From NCBI RefSeq assembly GCF_910589235.1, contig NC_060955.1, positions 15,514,838-15,578,837 of the forward strand: DNA of 64,000 nt, given 5' to 3'. The notes under the pieces are model-generated. The model was not told the DNA's origin. It worked only from the letters and a program-made list of their open reading frames with translations, and did not search any database. This document shows, piece after piece, positions 13,685 to 26,043 of the stretch (the first letter of the stretch is position 1; each line of letters starts with the position of its first letter). The translations under genes and the position numbers were made by a program. This DNA is from Vespa crabro. Its lineage: Eukaryota; Arthropoda; Insecta; Hymenoptera; Vespidae.

Positions 13685-15092
13685 GAAAGAAAAGAATATA
13701 CGACAGACGTAATAAAGTAATTTATGTCGAGAGAGATAGGAGTACTCGAACGCAAAACACGGCTAATAATGTTCTAGTAACGCTATCTGAGGCTTGCGCG
13801 TGTGTGCGTGTTTATGTGATGCGTCTGTGCGCACTCACTCACGGTCCTCGTTCTCTCTATACCATTCTCCGTAATTTTGTCTCTGAGCAAAGTGAATCAC
13901 CTGCTTTCGTTCGTTTCTCCCCTCCTCTTTATTCTCCTATCCGTGCCATTATTAACGTGTCGTTTTTACGATTATTAGAAAAACTTTCACAGTCGCGATA
14001 AGGTGTAACGATCATGCGCGTTATGCCTCGAGCGAGATTCGAAGCGTTAGCTAATGCTTTTGTTTCTTTTCGATGATGTTTCTTGTTATTAGAAAAGAAG
14101 AGAACAAATTAAGCGTCTTTTTTATTACCGTATCTTTTTTTAATCTCATTTTTTTTCTCTCCTTCGTTTGTAAACTTTTCTCGGGTTAATTTCAAATGGA
14201 ATCCCTTTGCAGATTTCATTTAAATTTTTTGGAATTTTCAGAATTTCAAAAATCGCCTATATAATTAGAAAACAACTATTCTATTGATTCTTTCTATTGG
14301 TTCTTCGAAGAATCGACATATAGGAAGGGAAAAGGATTCCCCCTTTAATTATCGACGAAGTACTTCCGATGTTTCCTTCGATGTTGATGATGCTTTCAAG
14401 GTACGTAGGATTTAACAGCATCATCCGTACAATTAACGTAGCCTAGAAGCGACAATCCTGCAAAACGTCCTCCTTAAATCTCTCTCCATCTTCTCCTTTA
14501 TCCTGGAGAATTATTTAACGATCGAGAATTCGTAATGAAAAATGCAAAGATATAATAGTCTCGTGTACAAAAGTATCGAAAGAAATTGTTGAAATATTTT
14601 CTTTATATATATTCTTTTTTTAGATTCGTGTAAAAAAGAAAAATTTCACAAAAATAATACAATACGATCTCTCTCCGTAACTTAAAAAAAAAAATCTTGA
14701 ATACTAAGAAAATTTTCAGTTCTTTCGAAAAACATTCATAAGGGGGGGGGGGTAATTATTATAAATGTTCTAAGAAAAATAATGAAAAACAGAGACGTCT
14801 CGATTAATTTCAATGGACCACACAGAGTATGGTCTTTCGTTATCTTTTGTTTAACGCATCGTGTGTTTCTTTGAAACGTAGTCAGAAAACAAATATATAT
14901 AGAGAGAACGGTATACGTGATGTGGCGAATGGCAAGCTTTGGTGCCGGCTCAGCGGCTTACTGGATTTAATTAACAATCGCCATTTTTTATACGTTTGGA
15001 TATATATCCTTTTCTTTCTTCTCTCTCTTTTGTTTCTTTTTTCTCATACATTTGTCGAGAGTCAACGCTGTTTTTTCTCCCCCTCTCGTATT

Positions 15093-15095
<3 letters not shown>
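11345..15095 (+). other. intron segment without recognised gene
   Basis: Mostly AT-rich unique sequence. Holds a 25-T run (12489-12513), (GA)n at 13643-13686 and an 11-G run (14742-14752). No frame has recognised homology. Confidence 0.7.
12650..12710 (+). other. exon-like interval in intron
   Basis: The acceptor CATTCTTTGCAG ends at 12649, the interval begins with GTACCC, and the donor ATCG|GTGAGC begins at 12711. The 61-nt interval is open in at least one frame but the encoded peptide is not recognised. It could be a cassette or recursive-splice exon, or a chance pairing of splice-like motifs. Confidence 0.15.

Positions 15096-15150
<55 letters not shown>
15096..15150. repeat. (CT)n microsatellite
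   Basis: CT run of about 55 bp extending into TTTCTCTCTTT-type sequence. Confidence 0.95.
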
Positions 15151-15158
<8 letters not shown>

Positions 15159-15180
15159 TTCTCTCTCTTTTCGCAAGCGA

Positions 15181-15222
15181 GACGAGTTTTATCAGTCTGC
15201 GGACGAGTTTTATCAGCCTGCG
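15181..15222. repeat. 21-bp tandem duplication
   Basis: Two adjacent 21-bp copies beginning GACGAGTTTTATCAG, differing at one base (T versus C). Confidence 0.9.
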
Positions 15223-15903
15223 GCCAAGTACCAAAAAACCAAACAAAACGAAATGTTATACATGCTCTCCTTGGTCTTCCATTCTTTTTCTTCCCCCCTT
15301 TTTTTATTTTTATTTTTTTTATTTTTTTTTTTTTTTTTACTTAACGTTCCTTTCCCTTTCATACATCTCCCTTTTATCTCTATTCCTGTATCTATTTTTT
15401 AATTTTCCTTTTTACTGATTCGTATACTCAGATTTCAATACTTGCATGAAAACCTTTATCTGTCGTAAACAGCTCAGAACGAGTCATTTGCTAAAAAAAA
15501 AGAAAAAAAAAGAAGCTTCTCTTCTCTTTTTTCTTTCGTCCAAACGAAATTTAATGCCTTTTTAACTTCAATCTCAACGACCTTTCATCGATCTTTTTTA
15601 AGATGAAGGAAAGAGAAGAAGGGGAGAGCAATGTTGGTGTATCCTTTCAGACAAGGCGATGCGTGTACATGAAAAAAAAATTTTAATTGACATGCCGTAC
15701 GTAGAAAGCTGTAAGTTTTTTTTTGAGCTTTCAGTATCATAGATACTATATTTACGTACGTATGTGTACGACTTTGTTGCTACCACGTCAAACGCATGAG
15801 ACTCTTCTCTTTCTCTCTTTCTCATATTCGCTTGGTCTCTCTAATGCGCAAGAGGTTTCATGCAACCCTTGCACGTTTTTTAACTCGAATGAAAGAGGAA
15901 AAG

Positions 15904-15905
<2 letters not shown>

Positions 15906-15974
<69 letters not shown>

Positions 15975-16198
15975 TGAGTATAGTACGTGTATCCCTCTCA
16001 TCATCCGCCGTCCACTCACCCACCTCTCAGTATGGACTTCCAGACCTCGAATATTGCATGAAACACGTGAAATTACGTCAAAGCCAAGCGGCAAAGAGAT
16101 ATTAATAATTACTTTACGTTCGTGTAGCGAATACAAAGGAGTAGTGGCTGTGGGAGGCAACGTTGTTAAAACCAAAGAGAGAGAGAAAGGGAGAGAGT

Positions 16199-16258
<60 letters not shown>
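15906..16258. repeat. pair of (GA)n microsatellites
   Basis: GA runs at 15906-15971 and 16205-16258, separated by about 230 bp of unique sequence. Confidence 0.95.
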
Positions 16259-16261
<3 letters not shown>

Positions 16262-16499
16262 ACAAATGCTTGAATCTTGAAACAAATAAACAAAACAATT
16301 TTTTCCCCTTTTTATCTTCACATGTTTTTTCTCTTTGGTTCATAATGAAACTCCTTATTGTTTCGAGTACAAAGTTATCTTTAGGAAGGTTCTTTTCTAA
16401 ATGAAATTAATATCATGAGTCCTCTTTGTGTTATCTAGAACGTTCATTGATGTTTCCGAAAGAAAGAAAAAGAAACGATTGATGGTGGAATGGCCATGA

Positions 16500-16860
16500 T
16501 TAATGGCGGGTGCGCTGGGAAGAATAAGAGACGAGGAGGAGAAGGACCATGAAACGCAATGCGTTTTTGGCGTCACGGTGTCTGCGTTCCAGACCGCATT
16601 GTTCTGCGACACGAAACAGCCGTGACGCGGGCTTTTCTGCGGTTCTTCCGCCGTTCGTCGTCGAGACATTTCGCCGTGAGCGTGACAGGAAATACGCGTC
16701 CGCTTGCATTTTGGCATATCTCCTCTCTTTCTCTTTTTTTCTCTATTACTCTCTCATTGCTCTCCAGTCCGGCCTGGCCCGAGGAAGGGCCAGAAGAGCC
16801 TTTTGTTTTGGCTGGAGACGTTCTCACTAGTGATTATCGTGTCCCTCCAGATCATATCTG
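16500..16860. other. non-repetitive GC-richer island
   Basis: Higher GC than the flanks and free of long simple repeats. Frames stay open on both strands but none is recognised. It could be a conserved non-coding element or simply unique intron. Confidence 0.2.
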
Positions 16861-17425
16861 ACAATACGGTCATCAGTTCTAGATTGCAATACTTATCATC
16901 GATCGGATTGCACAGATGTTATTCTCTTTTGAGGATATAATCTTATGCTTTTTTCCTTCTTTAACGACATTTTGATTAAGCAATTTATTACTATAGTAAT
17001 TTTTAATTAATTACTAAATCCTATTTATTCTACGGTTAGTACCGAACGTAACATTTATTATATAGATTTCCTCGACAAAATTTTACGCTATCCATTGTTT
17101 AGTTCAGTTTCTCTTCGACAAGAGAAAACGGAAGGACTCACAGACAGTCTCGTCTAGCGAACGAAATGTGTACATTTGAGAAAGCGCGGGCGCAAGAGAG
17201 AGATGGCGTAGGCGCGTTATCGCTGTCAGGAAGTTTCGTGGCAACGTTTCTATCGGCTCGTTCCATATACAATAAGCGACTCGACAGTTTGGCTTGGCTC
17301 TAAGGGACTACGGCGGCCGGCGTCGGCGTCGCGAGATACTGTCATGTCGTTCGTCGACTCTCTCCCTCTCTCTTTCTCTTCCGGATTTCCCTTGATACCC
17401 ACTAGTAAAAGAGAGAGAGAGAGAA

Positions 17426-17456
<31 letters not shown>

Positions 17457-19450
17457 TAATAGCACTGTATTTGGCTCCTCGTTGTATCACGGAAACGTTC
17501 GTCAAAGTCCTCGGTGCATCGACCGAGCTCTCTCGCAACTACTACTCAAAGGAAATTGAATATCAGTTTTGTTTCTCAATTGAAACGGAAAATGAGTAGA
17601 CATTGAAACCGGACTCGCCTTAATACCGGAGATTGACTATCATCTTGGATGACTTTTCGAAGATCGTTTTGATTGTCACTCCCTTTCAAAGTGTTTTCTC
17701 GAATTATTATATACATTCATTAAATGTGAATCATTTGAAAAAAAAAAAATAGGGATAACAGAAATTATTATATCGACGAATCGATTTTTTTCAAGATCAG
17801 AATCCCTTTTATAGCAATTGCGTTTATCTTCTTTTTGTAATTTACGATCTGAATTTTAATAAGATTCATTTATGATATCATCGTTTTAAATTCTTTTCTC
17901 TTTTTTTTTCTACCTTCTTTTCTTTGGGTTTAATTATTTCATTGTCACATCGCGCGTCATCGTCCTTTAACACATTGAAAAACCTACGCGCGAAATTTAA
18001 AAAGAAACGTCTCGAGGGACAATGGACAATAATAGTTGGACGAGAATAGCGTACCTTCTGAATTTCAGGTCTCTCGACGAAAAATAAAGAAAAAAGAAAG
18101 AAAAATAAAGAAAGATTAAAGATCTCGAAAGAATTTGGTCTCGTTTAGGAAAAAGAAAGTCTTTCTCTTCGTACTCGGAAGACTGAAGTTCTCGTTCCTC
18201 GAGGGCGAAAAACGTAGCCAAAGAACAAGAAAGTTCTTAATGGTCGCAAAAAAAAAAAAACAAGCAAATGGCACGTCGTCGATCCTCTCGTTGCATACAT
18301 CGTACGAACGTGAATTCTTCTTCTTGGTATACGTGTACGTTTACTAACGCGCGAGCACCATTGTGCAGCGTTTCATTAATGCGTCAGCGAAAAGGTGCGC
18401 ATTGTACATTATCCAGCATGACATTGTGTTAACAATGACAAGGCGTGGTTAGAAGCAAGACTCTTGTTTTGACAGTTAATTTTTATGAATCTTAAGGACG
18501 AAGCATAGCTTTTTCCAAATTTTTTTTTTTTTTTAGCTTCCTCTTATATGAGTAATACTAATTGAAGATCTATGCGATACTGTGATGAATAACGAAAGAA
18601 TAAGATATATATATATATATATATACACGAAGATCTTTCACCCGTTAAATTGATTAATGCTACTTACTAATTAACTTCTCGACGAACGACTTCTTTTGAA
18701 TATTTATTTTTACAATTATTAATGCGACTTTGAAGCATACTTTTGTAAAATATGAAATAAATAAATGTTGCAACATGACAAAAAGGATTCTCGAAGGGAA
18801 TACTTTGCCTGGAGTCCTTCGCATCGTTTTCGCATTCACTATGGTGTTCTTTTCTCTCAGTTCGCACGTGGAATTTAAAATGCAGATAGGTATCCATTTA
18901 AAGAACGCTGTGGTGCCACCTTCTCCGGCATCTCGCCAATTAATTTCATTACCCGCACCTTAGTAAATCTTTTTTTTTCCTTTCTTTCTATTCATGCTAT
19001 CCATTTAAATCGTAATAAATTAGTAGAATGATGAAAATAACATAAGTATATCACAAAAATAAATATAGCACAAATTTTTTTCTTTATTTCTTCAAACTTA
19101 ATAATTATCAACATTTCGTATCATGGTACATCAAGAAAATATCGGGATAGTAGGAGTATCACGAATCGCTTTCAGGAGAATTTGCTCCAGTTGATTGATA
19201 TTTATTTAGCATTAGACCACTAATACAATCCTCGTCGACTCTCATAGAATGGCAGAGATTTTCTTTGTCGTCGTATCCGTAAATCCACTATCGAGATAAA
19301 AGAATGAGAGAGAAAGAGAGAACCATAGGAAATTTCTGGCTGTTTCAGGTACTCATCGAAATACGTGACTCAATTTCCAGGGAAAGCGGATGATCACGTA
19401 GAGCATGTATAGGTCCTTTAGTCGCGTCCCATGCATATTTAGAGCAAACA
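16861..19450 (+). other. intron segment without recognised gene
   Basis: AT-rich unique sequence with (GA)n at 17409-17454, a short (AT)n at 18607-18625 and poly-A or poly-T runs. No homology recognised. Confidence 0.7.
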
Positions 19451-19459
19451 GTTGCCGGG

Positions 19460-19710
19460 ATGAAGTTTCTCTTTCTCTCCTCTCTTTCTCTTTCCCTTTC
19501 TTTCCTTACTTTTTTTTACTCTCTTTATTTCTTTATTTCTCTCCCTCCCTCTCTCTCTCCCTTTCTTCCTCTCTCTCCCTTTCTTCCTCTCTCTCCCTCT
19601 CTTCCTCTCTCTCCCCTCTCCGCACCTCTCTATTCCTCTCTCTTCCACTCTCCCCTCCTCTCTCTTCCTCTCTCTCTTTCTCTATCTTGTCACTCATCGT
19701 CTCCTAGCAT
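19460..19710. repeat. polypyrimidine tract
   Basis: About 250 bp of nearly pure C/T on the + strand, with recurring CTCTCTCCCTTTCTTCCT units. Confidence 0.85.
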
Positions 19711-19862
19711 ACCCCTTTCTTATTTGTAAGACTTGCTTTGCATTTAACTATGTAGTTTACTTAATTTAGTTTTGATGCTTAAAAGTGATGACTTAGTATG
19801 GTGAACGAACTGGACCAATTATTGGTTAAGATGAGGGAAAGAGGCAGACAAGGAAAGATTAG

Positions 19863-19865
<3 letters not shown>

Positions 19866-19908
<43 letters not shown>
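19866..19908. repeat. (AT)n microsatellite
   Basis: Perfect TA run of about 43 bp. Confidence 0.95.
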
Positions 19909-19910
<2 letters not shown>

Positions 19911-20639
19911 ATCGTATTTTTCTAAAACGATTATGATTAAGATATACAAAAATAAAAAAAGAAAAAGCATTTATAAAAGAGGACATCAGTTCTGGTGTGA
20001 TACCTATTACGAAGAATGATGAATAAATTTGTATTACATTTTCGTAAAGTTAGTCGAATAATCGTCCGGAAGTTTTGACTTCATATTCCTTATTATTATC
20101 TAGAATAAATGCATTCAACCGTTGTTTTCTTACAAGAATTGAACTTTCGAGTAGAAATTCTAGCTTTCTGTTCTATTCGTTTTGTCTTCTTCGCAAGATT
20201 CTAGAAGGAAAGCAAATCGTAGTAAAGATTATACGAGAGTTTGTGAATGTGCTACGAGAGGGGTTGAATTCTATCTCTCTCTTTCTCTCATCGGGGATAT
20301 TCAGCAACGTTTGCATTGTCTTGACTTGGTTTTACGAGGCGACGGAAACCGACGTGAAAGGAGTGAAGAGAGGAAGGAAGAAAGGAAGAGGAAAGTAAAG
20401 AAAGAGAGGAGACGAGAGGCAAGAAAGGGCCTGAGCCAAGTTTTGAGGGCTGCTGCTATTACTAGGCAGTAGGAGAAGGAAGTTTACACCTACCTGCTAA
20501 TTTTATGAGGTTAGTTAACTCCTGTAAGAAGCTTACGGGCGAGCTTATACACGAATTCAGTAATTTCATCATTTAAACGAGTTCTCCTGCCGCTTCGTAT
20601 ATCTTTCTGTAAGCCATACTTGAGGAAAAATTTTATCTG

Positions 20640-21080
20640 TCTCTCTCTATCTATCTCTCTCTCTCCCCTCCTTCCCCTCTTCCTTGTCCGTTCATCTCTC
20701 CCTCTTACTCTCTCCGTGCATCCCTCTCTCACCCTCTCCGTGCATCCCTCTCTTACCCTCTCCGTGCATCCCTCTCTCTTATCCTCTCCATGCATCCCTC
20801 CCTCCTTCCCTCTCCCTTCATCCCTTCTTCCTTCTCTCTCTTTTAATCCTTCCTTCTTTGCCTCTTCGTTCATCCCTTCCTCCTTCCCTCTCCGTTCATC
20901 CCCTTTCCATCCCTCTCCGTTCATCCCTTTTTCGTTTCCTCTCTTTCTTCATCCCTCCCTTATTCCCTCTCCGTCCATCCTTCCCACTCCCTCTCTATCT
21001 CTCTTTCTCCTTCAATCTCCCTTCTACTTACCCTCTCTCCTCTCTTTCCCATTTATCTCTATCTGTCTCAATCTCTTTTT
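20640..21080. repeat. polypyrimidine tract with 24-26 bp minisatellite
   Basis: About 440 bp of mostly C/T. Within it, at about 20706-20805, units of 24-26 bp with core CTCTCCGTGCATCCCTCTCT repeat about four times, and decayed copies (CTCTCCGTTCATCCC) continue to about 20990. Confidence 0.8.
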
Positions 21081-21483
21081 TTAACGATTCCTTTGAAAAA
21101 AGATTCAAAGATAAATCGCTAAAGATATGGATTTGATGTTCGAAGATTTTTATGTTAATTCGGTATTCTATTACTATTACACTTCTCTTTCTGCTTACAT
21201 TATGAATATTTCAATATTGATCTGTTACGTGATGGTACGCTTGTCGTTATATAGTTCAAGATTAGAAAATACTTAAGACTTCAAATAGCAAAGAGAAATT
21301 TATTGTAGTTTTAATGTACATAGTGTTTGGAATGTTTCTACTGATCGTCAAAGTTTTTTCGATTACCTTAATAGTTCCGAAATAATAACTTACAGTTTGT
21401 TTGATTGAGAAAGGGAAATTGTGATATTCGTGAGACAATTCGAAGGAAACTCTGACGTCATTCGCCCTTTCCTCCATGTCTAA

Positions 21484-21486
<3 letters not shown>

Positions 21487-21543
<57 letters not shown>

Positions 21544-21553
21544 TTCTCTCTCT
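21487..21553. repeat. (CT)n microsatellite
   Basis: CT run of about 67 bp, interrupted by TTT near its end. Confidence 0.95.
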
Positions 21554-21639
21554 TCGGTGCTCATTAGACGTAACCGAGTTATATTTCTCACCTAGTCCCT
21601 CTTCGATGGTTCTCTCTTTCTCTCTGTCTCTCGCTTTGC

Positions 21640-21800
21640 GTATTTCCATGCAAATTCATCGAGCCGCCTTCGGCAGTAAAATTTTAGTGTCTCCGTCTAT
21701 CTGTTCTCCTTTCCACCTATCCACCCTTCGAAACTTTACGCACTTCCCGCGCGGCCTGAGTCAGCCGTTCGCTCTGCTGGGAATTAACCGGGCAACATCC
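21640..21800. other. non-repetitive island with POU octamer
   Basis: Unique, GC-richer block between repeats. It contains a perfect ATGCAAAT octamer at 21648-21655. Candidate cis-regulatory element; conservation cannot be judged here. Confidence 0.2.
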
Positions 21801-22684
21801 TATTAGCAATAAAGCGAAGTATCGCGAATGTCGTTTCTATAGTTGGCTTCTTCATTCTCGTAGATCAGACTTGAAGCCTTCCGAATTTCCTTTCGATTTA
21901 TAATATTTTTGTGAAAAGAAAAAGAAAAAGTTACAAATAAAATTTCAGAAAAATAATAAATGTTTTATCATTTTTCTTTATCTTTTTCGTCACTTAATAT
22001 GAACTCACTCGCAATCAATACGCAAGTTCTTCTATCTCCTTGATATACATACTATTCACGAGAACATTCGGCAATTTGCAAAGCGGTTTACTGCTCTTAA
22101 TCATAGTTCTTTCATGGCGTCATTAAGCTGGTATTGTCGCTACCCTCTTTGCGTTCCAGACGTACCAAAACTTTCTCAGACATTAGGAGGTAGGAACGGA
22201 TGATAAAGCGTGCAAATTATCTCACAATTATGCAAAACGATCTAGAGAAAGTGCTAGATACCAAGAGACAGAGAGAAAGAGAGAGAGAGAAATCGAGAGA
22301 GAACGAGAGAGTTCATATTGCGTAAGAGACATTTGATGGTTCTTTTTCTAAGAAAAAATCAAGGAATTTTCATTTTTCAATGCGATGGAATCGAATTAAT
22401 GAATCGAAATATTTCAAGTTTTTGGGCCAACTTTCTTCATCATCTCGTCATAAAATCGGAAAATTAAACAAATTTATAATAGGATCGCAATAGACGTTCG
22501 ATCTCGTTTCGTGCGAATGTCTTTCATGAACTGTGATCGTCGAAATTTTTATCTTTTTAAAAATTACGATTTTTTTCCTGAATTGAATATTTTTGTGGGA
22601 AGTCTTTTGGGAGAATAATGAAAAATACTATGAGCATGCAACCAAAATTGCGTGGCACGAAAGGCATTTTCTAATGTTTATTCA

Positions 22685-22976
22685 TTAACACGTTGACGTC
22701 AGTATTGTATCGGTGGTACAAACCAAATGTGAGTAAGCTCACATTGGATGGTATATACCATTGGTATGTACCAATATCGTCCTCAATTTAAATATCGAGT
22801 TTGTTAGTAATAAAAAAAAACCGTTCTTTTATTGGGCTTTTGCTTTTAATTGCAATCTTATGATTAAAATAATTTTCCAATTTCTAACACAGAGTCGTCC
22901 ATTATATAAAAGTGCCATTAATGGAAGTGCTCAATGAAGTAAAACACAAATTACAGTGCTAGAGTCAACGTATTAA
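22685..22976. mobile_element. TTAA-flanked MITE (piggyBac type)
   Basis: TTAA at 22685-22688 and 22973-22976 flank a 284-bp segment with short inverted ends: CACGTTGAC at the left, and TACGTTGAC when the right end is read on the other strand. Subterminal palindromes follow the left end: AATGTGAG-TAAG-CTCACATT (22726-22745), GGTATATACC (22750-22759) and ATTGGTATGTACCAAT (22760-22775). There is no coding capacity. TTAA target duplication plus inverted ends is the piggyBac-superfamily signature. Confidence 0.6.
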
Positions 22977-23237
22977 ATTGCGGTACTTTAGATATAAGTT
23001 AACGAAGGAAATGAACCCTTCCTGGTCTGTCTTCTTTGCCATCTAATGTTTATGTACCGTATTGTGTATCGTATTGCGAGGATTACATTACCACCGAGAC
23101 TGGAGCCAAAACAAAGTGTTCACTGTAAAGATTATGTCATTCAATGAATACTTCTGTGAAATTACCAAAGAGACGATAATATCTCTTCCCTGTCCATACA
23201 GTATCTATAATAGTATCTATAACTAAGGTCGATCATG

Positions 23238-23270
23238 TATATAAACTGCAAACCGAACTCGATCAGCACC
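23238..23270 (+). promoter_or_regulatory. TATA plus initiator-like core promoter
   Basis: TATATAAA at 23238-23245 is followed 27 nt later by an initiator-like ATCAGC around 23262-23267. The surrounding 23.0-23.5 kb is non-repetitive, has no open frame, and sits in a transposon-rich stretch. It may be the promoter of a solo LTR; LTR ends could not be found. Confidence 0.2.
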
Positions 23271-24039
23271 TCCTACTTCCAGTCCCGATTGAAACCATAT
23301 CCTTCAGGCTATGCGTGCTGAGCGCAGCTTACTCGGGGCTTTTCCAAAGTGGTGATTTGGTTCTGCCTAATCCTTAGCCCAAATGTTCATCAAGTCTTTC
23401 TCACTCCGCAGACGCGTGTTGAGCATCTAACGAACATCCGTTTCGACTTCATAAAATCTAAGTTCCGAATGTTGATCGGATTTTGTTCCGAAGTGGATCT
23501 TATCCAATCAGCCTTAAGCTAAATTCCGTATATATTAATATCGATAATTATAAGTTTCATTTAGAATATGTTCCACGTCCTTATGATTAACCTTTAGAAC
23601 AATCACGCATTGGCAATTTTTATTATGGGCAATTAAATAGTTACCTCACTTTAAAATTTTCTCTTCTATTTTTTTATGTATGTATTGGACGATTAAATAG
23701 TTGCTGTCCAACTCTCAGTACGGAATGAATTTCATATAAGTTGCATTTGTTTTAATGTTGTTTGATTTATATTCTAAAAAGCCTTATTGCTTACTATTCT
23801 TATTACTCTACCAATGGATAAAAGCTACTGAAAAGTCACCAATGTGAGTCAACAAATTTAAATATGCGCATGGTTTGTATTACATATGCTATTTATGTTT
23901 GTAAATTACCGTATTAACATTGTAACTGACGGCCCTTGCTCCCCTACTTTTGTCTATTTTGGGAAAGTGAGAGAAGATAATTCCCACTGTTTGACATCGC
24001 CGTATCTTATGAGCTAAACAGCGTTTGTTTTTAAACCTG

Positions 24040-24140
24040 GAGTGTCGAATGGAGAGTGAACTTTTAAGTAGTGTGGAATTGGATTGATTGATGGTGGGGT
24101 TCGTATAGCCCGCGGCGGATAAGAAAGTTGCACACCCTTG
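24040..24140. mobile_element. hAT-like terminal fragment
   Basis: The segment ends AAAGTTGCACACCCTTG at 24140, resembling the outer end of hAT (Charlie-like) elements, which on the other strand begin CAGGGGTGTGCAA; a GCCCGCGG motif lies just inside, as in such ends. The next 8 bases (24141-24148, CTTTAGAG) would be the target duplication, but no matching copy or opposite end was found. Confidence 0.3.
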
Positions 24141-24833
24141 CTTTAGAGTACAGAGCTAGACTTCAATATTTTATTTTCACGACAATTCATAAAAAGTCGA
24201 ATTTTCAGTGATCGCGTATACGTAGTAAAATAAAATTCTCAAAGGGGGAAATATTTCTTGGAAAATAAATTTGTTTTCAATTGATTCATTTGAAAGTGTG
24301 AACTATAGAGAAATATTTATTTAATAGTAAATCAAAATTACTGAGTGCATATAATCATTCGTAGTAGATCATAGCGACAGTTTTCGCTGAGAAGATATAC
24401 ATCCGAGAGTATATACATTTTGCATAAGTTAGATTTAACATTTTGCATTTGAGAGGCGACTCTCAGTCGACACTTAGTTTTATGCGGCAACTAGTGTAGC
24501 GAGCGAGAAGTGACAATGCTTGTTTATGTTAGATATCGTTCAATCTCGAGGGATTATCGGGCCATGAATTAGGTTCCTAAGCTCTTTTAGGAAGTGTAAA
24601 ATGATACACTTGAAATGGTGAAAAGATTACTCGATTATTTGAAAAAATTTTGGATCATCATAAAGTCTCTCCGACGGCCAGTTCAGATTCGACAATCGTT
24701 GAAGAAGCATTATTGTTTGGAAAGTTTCAAATCTTTACAAAAAGTGATTTTAAAAATTAATTTGATTTACATGAGTTTAATTTATTTTTGTTGAACGACG
24801 AAATTGTTCTCTATGCATAAAAAACACTTCATA

Positions 24834-26043
24834 ATGAAGGTAGACAAAAGCAATAATGAAGATAGCGATGAAGTACGAGTTGTGTGAAAAAGCGAAAAAT
24901 AAAAATAGACAGTGATTATGAAAGCGATAGTGATATCACAAAAGACACAAAAAATTCAGAATGATTATTGTGCTAGAATCCGAAGGAATATCAGCAATAA
25001 TACAGTTTGTACTCGGCGAAAAATTTGTGGGACTGCGAATATCATCAAATATAACAAGTGGATTTTTAAAGCTATACTTTACCGATGAACTCATTCATGA
25101 AATAGTATGTAAAACAAATAATTATAAAAAAAAGTTTGAATGGAGTACTTTATTGTCGAATTCGATATGGCGAATTTGTCCATAATGTGATCAATGAAGA
25201 AATTTAGGCATTTGTTGGAGTAATAATAAGTACGGGGATCATGCTGTTGTCAAGTTTACATAAGTATGGATCAAAGGATAACGTAAATTACATTTCTTTT
25301 TATTCAGAAATATTCACGAGAGACAGGTTCAGCTAAATTTTTTGGATGCTTCATTTGGAAACGATTCTATAACAAAATACAAATCCGAGAACTTGTTTGC
25401 AGCTAGTAAAATCCTCGATTACATAAATTCAAAATTGTTAAATTATTTTACACTGGGAGAAAAGATTTGTGTCAATGAGTCCTACTATCAAGTTCAAAGA
25501 TCAAGTTTCTTTCATTTTTTAAAACCGAAAGATACTGATCAAATAGGATATCAGAGTTTACACGATAATAGATTTAAATAGTGACTATATTTGCGGTATT
25601 CTGCATTATTATGGAAGTCTCTTATAACCGAGAAATTAATAAGACCTGATTTTTCAGTATCAACCAAAATCCTCACTGCTACAATTTTACAGAATGTTGT
25701 TGAATAAAATTCTTCGTGCTCGACGACATATGTTCACGGATCGGTATTATACAAACTATACCAAGATTCAAAAATTGTGCGAAATGAAACGCACATTTAA
25801 CTGGGACGATTCTAACAAATATGAATAAATTGTCAAATGCAATAGATAACCAAAATTCCATAAAAAATCCACGATGGCATATAGCAAAAGTAATACTTTA
25901 ATTCTGGAATGCAAAGACAAAAAGATAGTCACGTATTTGATCACTTGGGATAATGTGGGAATAATTCCAGTAAAAAGGATTTTACGAGATGGTGTTGAAG
26001 TTATCATGAAGAAACTAAAGGTCACCATAAACTATATAAAATA
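24834..26043 (+). pseudogene. piggyBac-like transposase remnant, 5' part
   Basis: Conceptual pieces in shifting frames line up in piggyBac order: an acidic start near 24834, LYFTDELIHEIV (about 25070-25110), FVGVIISTGIML (about 25210-25245), LGEKICVNES (25456-25479), FTDRYYTN (25733-25756), and KDKKIVTYLITWDN near 25915-25955. Several stops and frameshifts break it. The first catalytic Asp position reads Asn (codon 25474-25476), while the second (25739-25741) is kept. The piece ends at NYIKY, where the mariner insertion begins. The right half continues at 26992. Confidence 0.8.

Larger units (their letters stand above)
21801..24830 (+). other. GA-poor intron with transposon debris
   Basis: AT-rich, with one short interrupted GA patch (22266-22312). 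Holds the TTAA MITE, the TATA/initiator-like motif and the hAT-like end listed separately. An imperfect direct repeat around ATTAAATAGTT occurs near 23620 and 23680. No gene recognised. Confidence 0.6.

Noticed and set aside
14742..14752. Run of 11 G as a G-quadruplex
   Set aside because: A single homopolymer run without the other three G-tracts; more likely slippage or a sequencing artefact.
20620..21136. 150-codon Ser/Pro/Leu-rich frames
   Set aside because: Produced by the polypyrimidine minisatellite; the periodicity is nucleotide-level.
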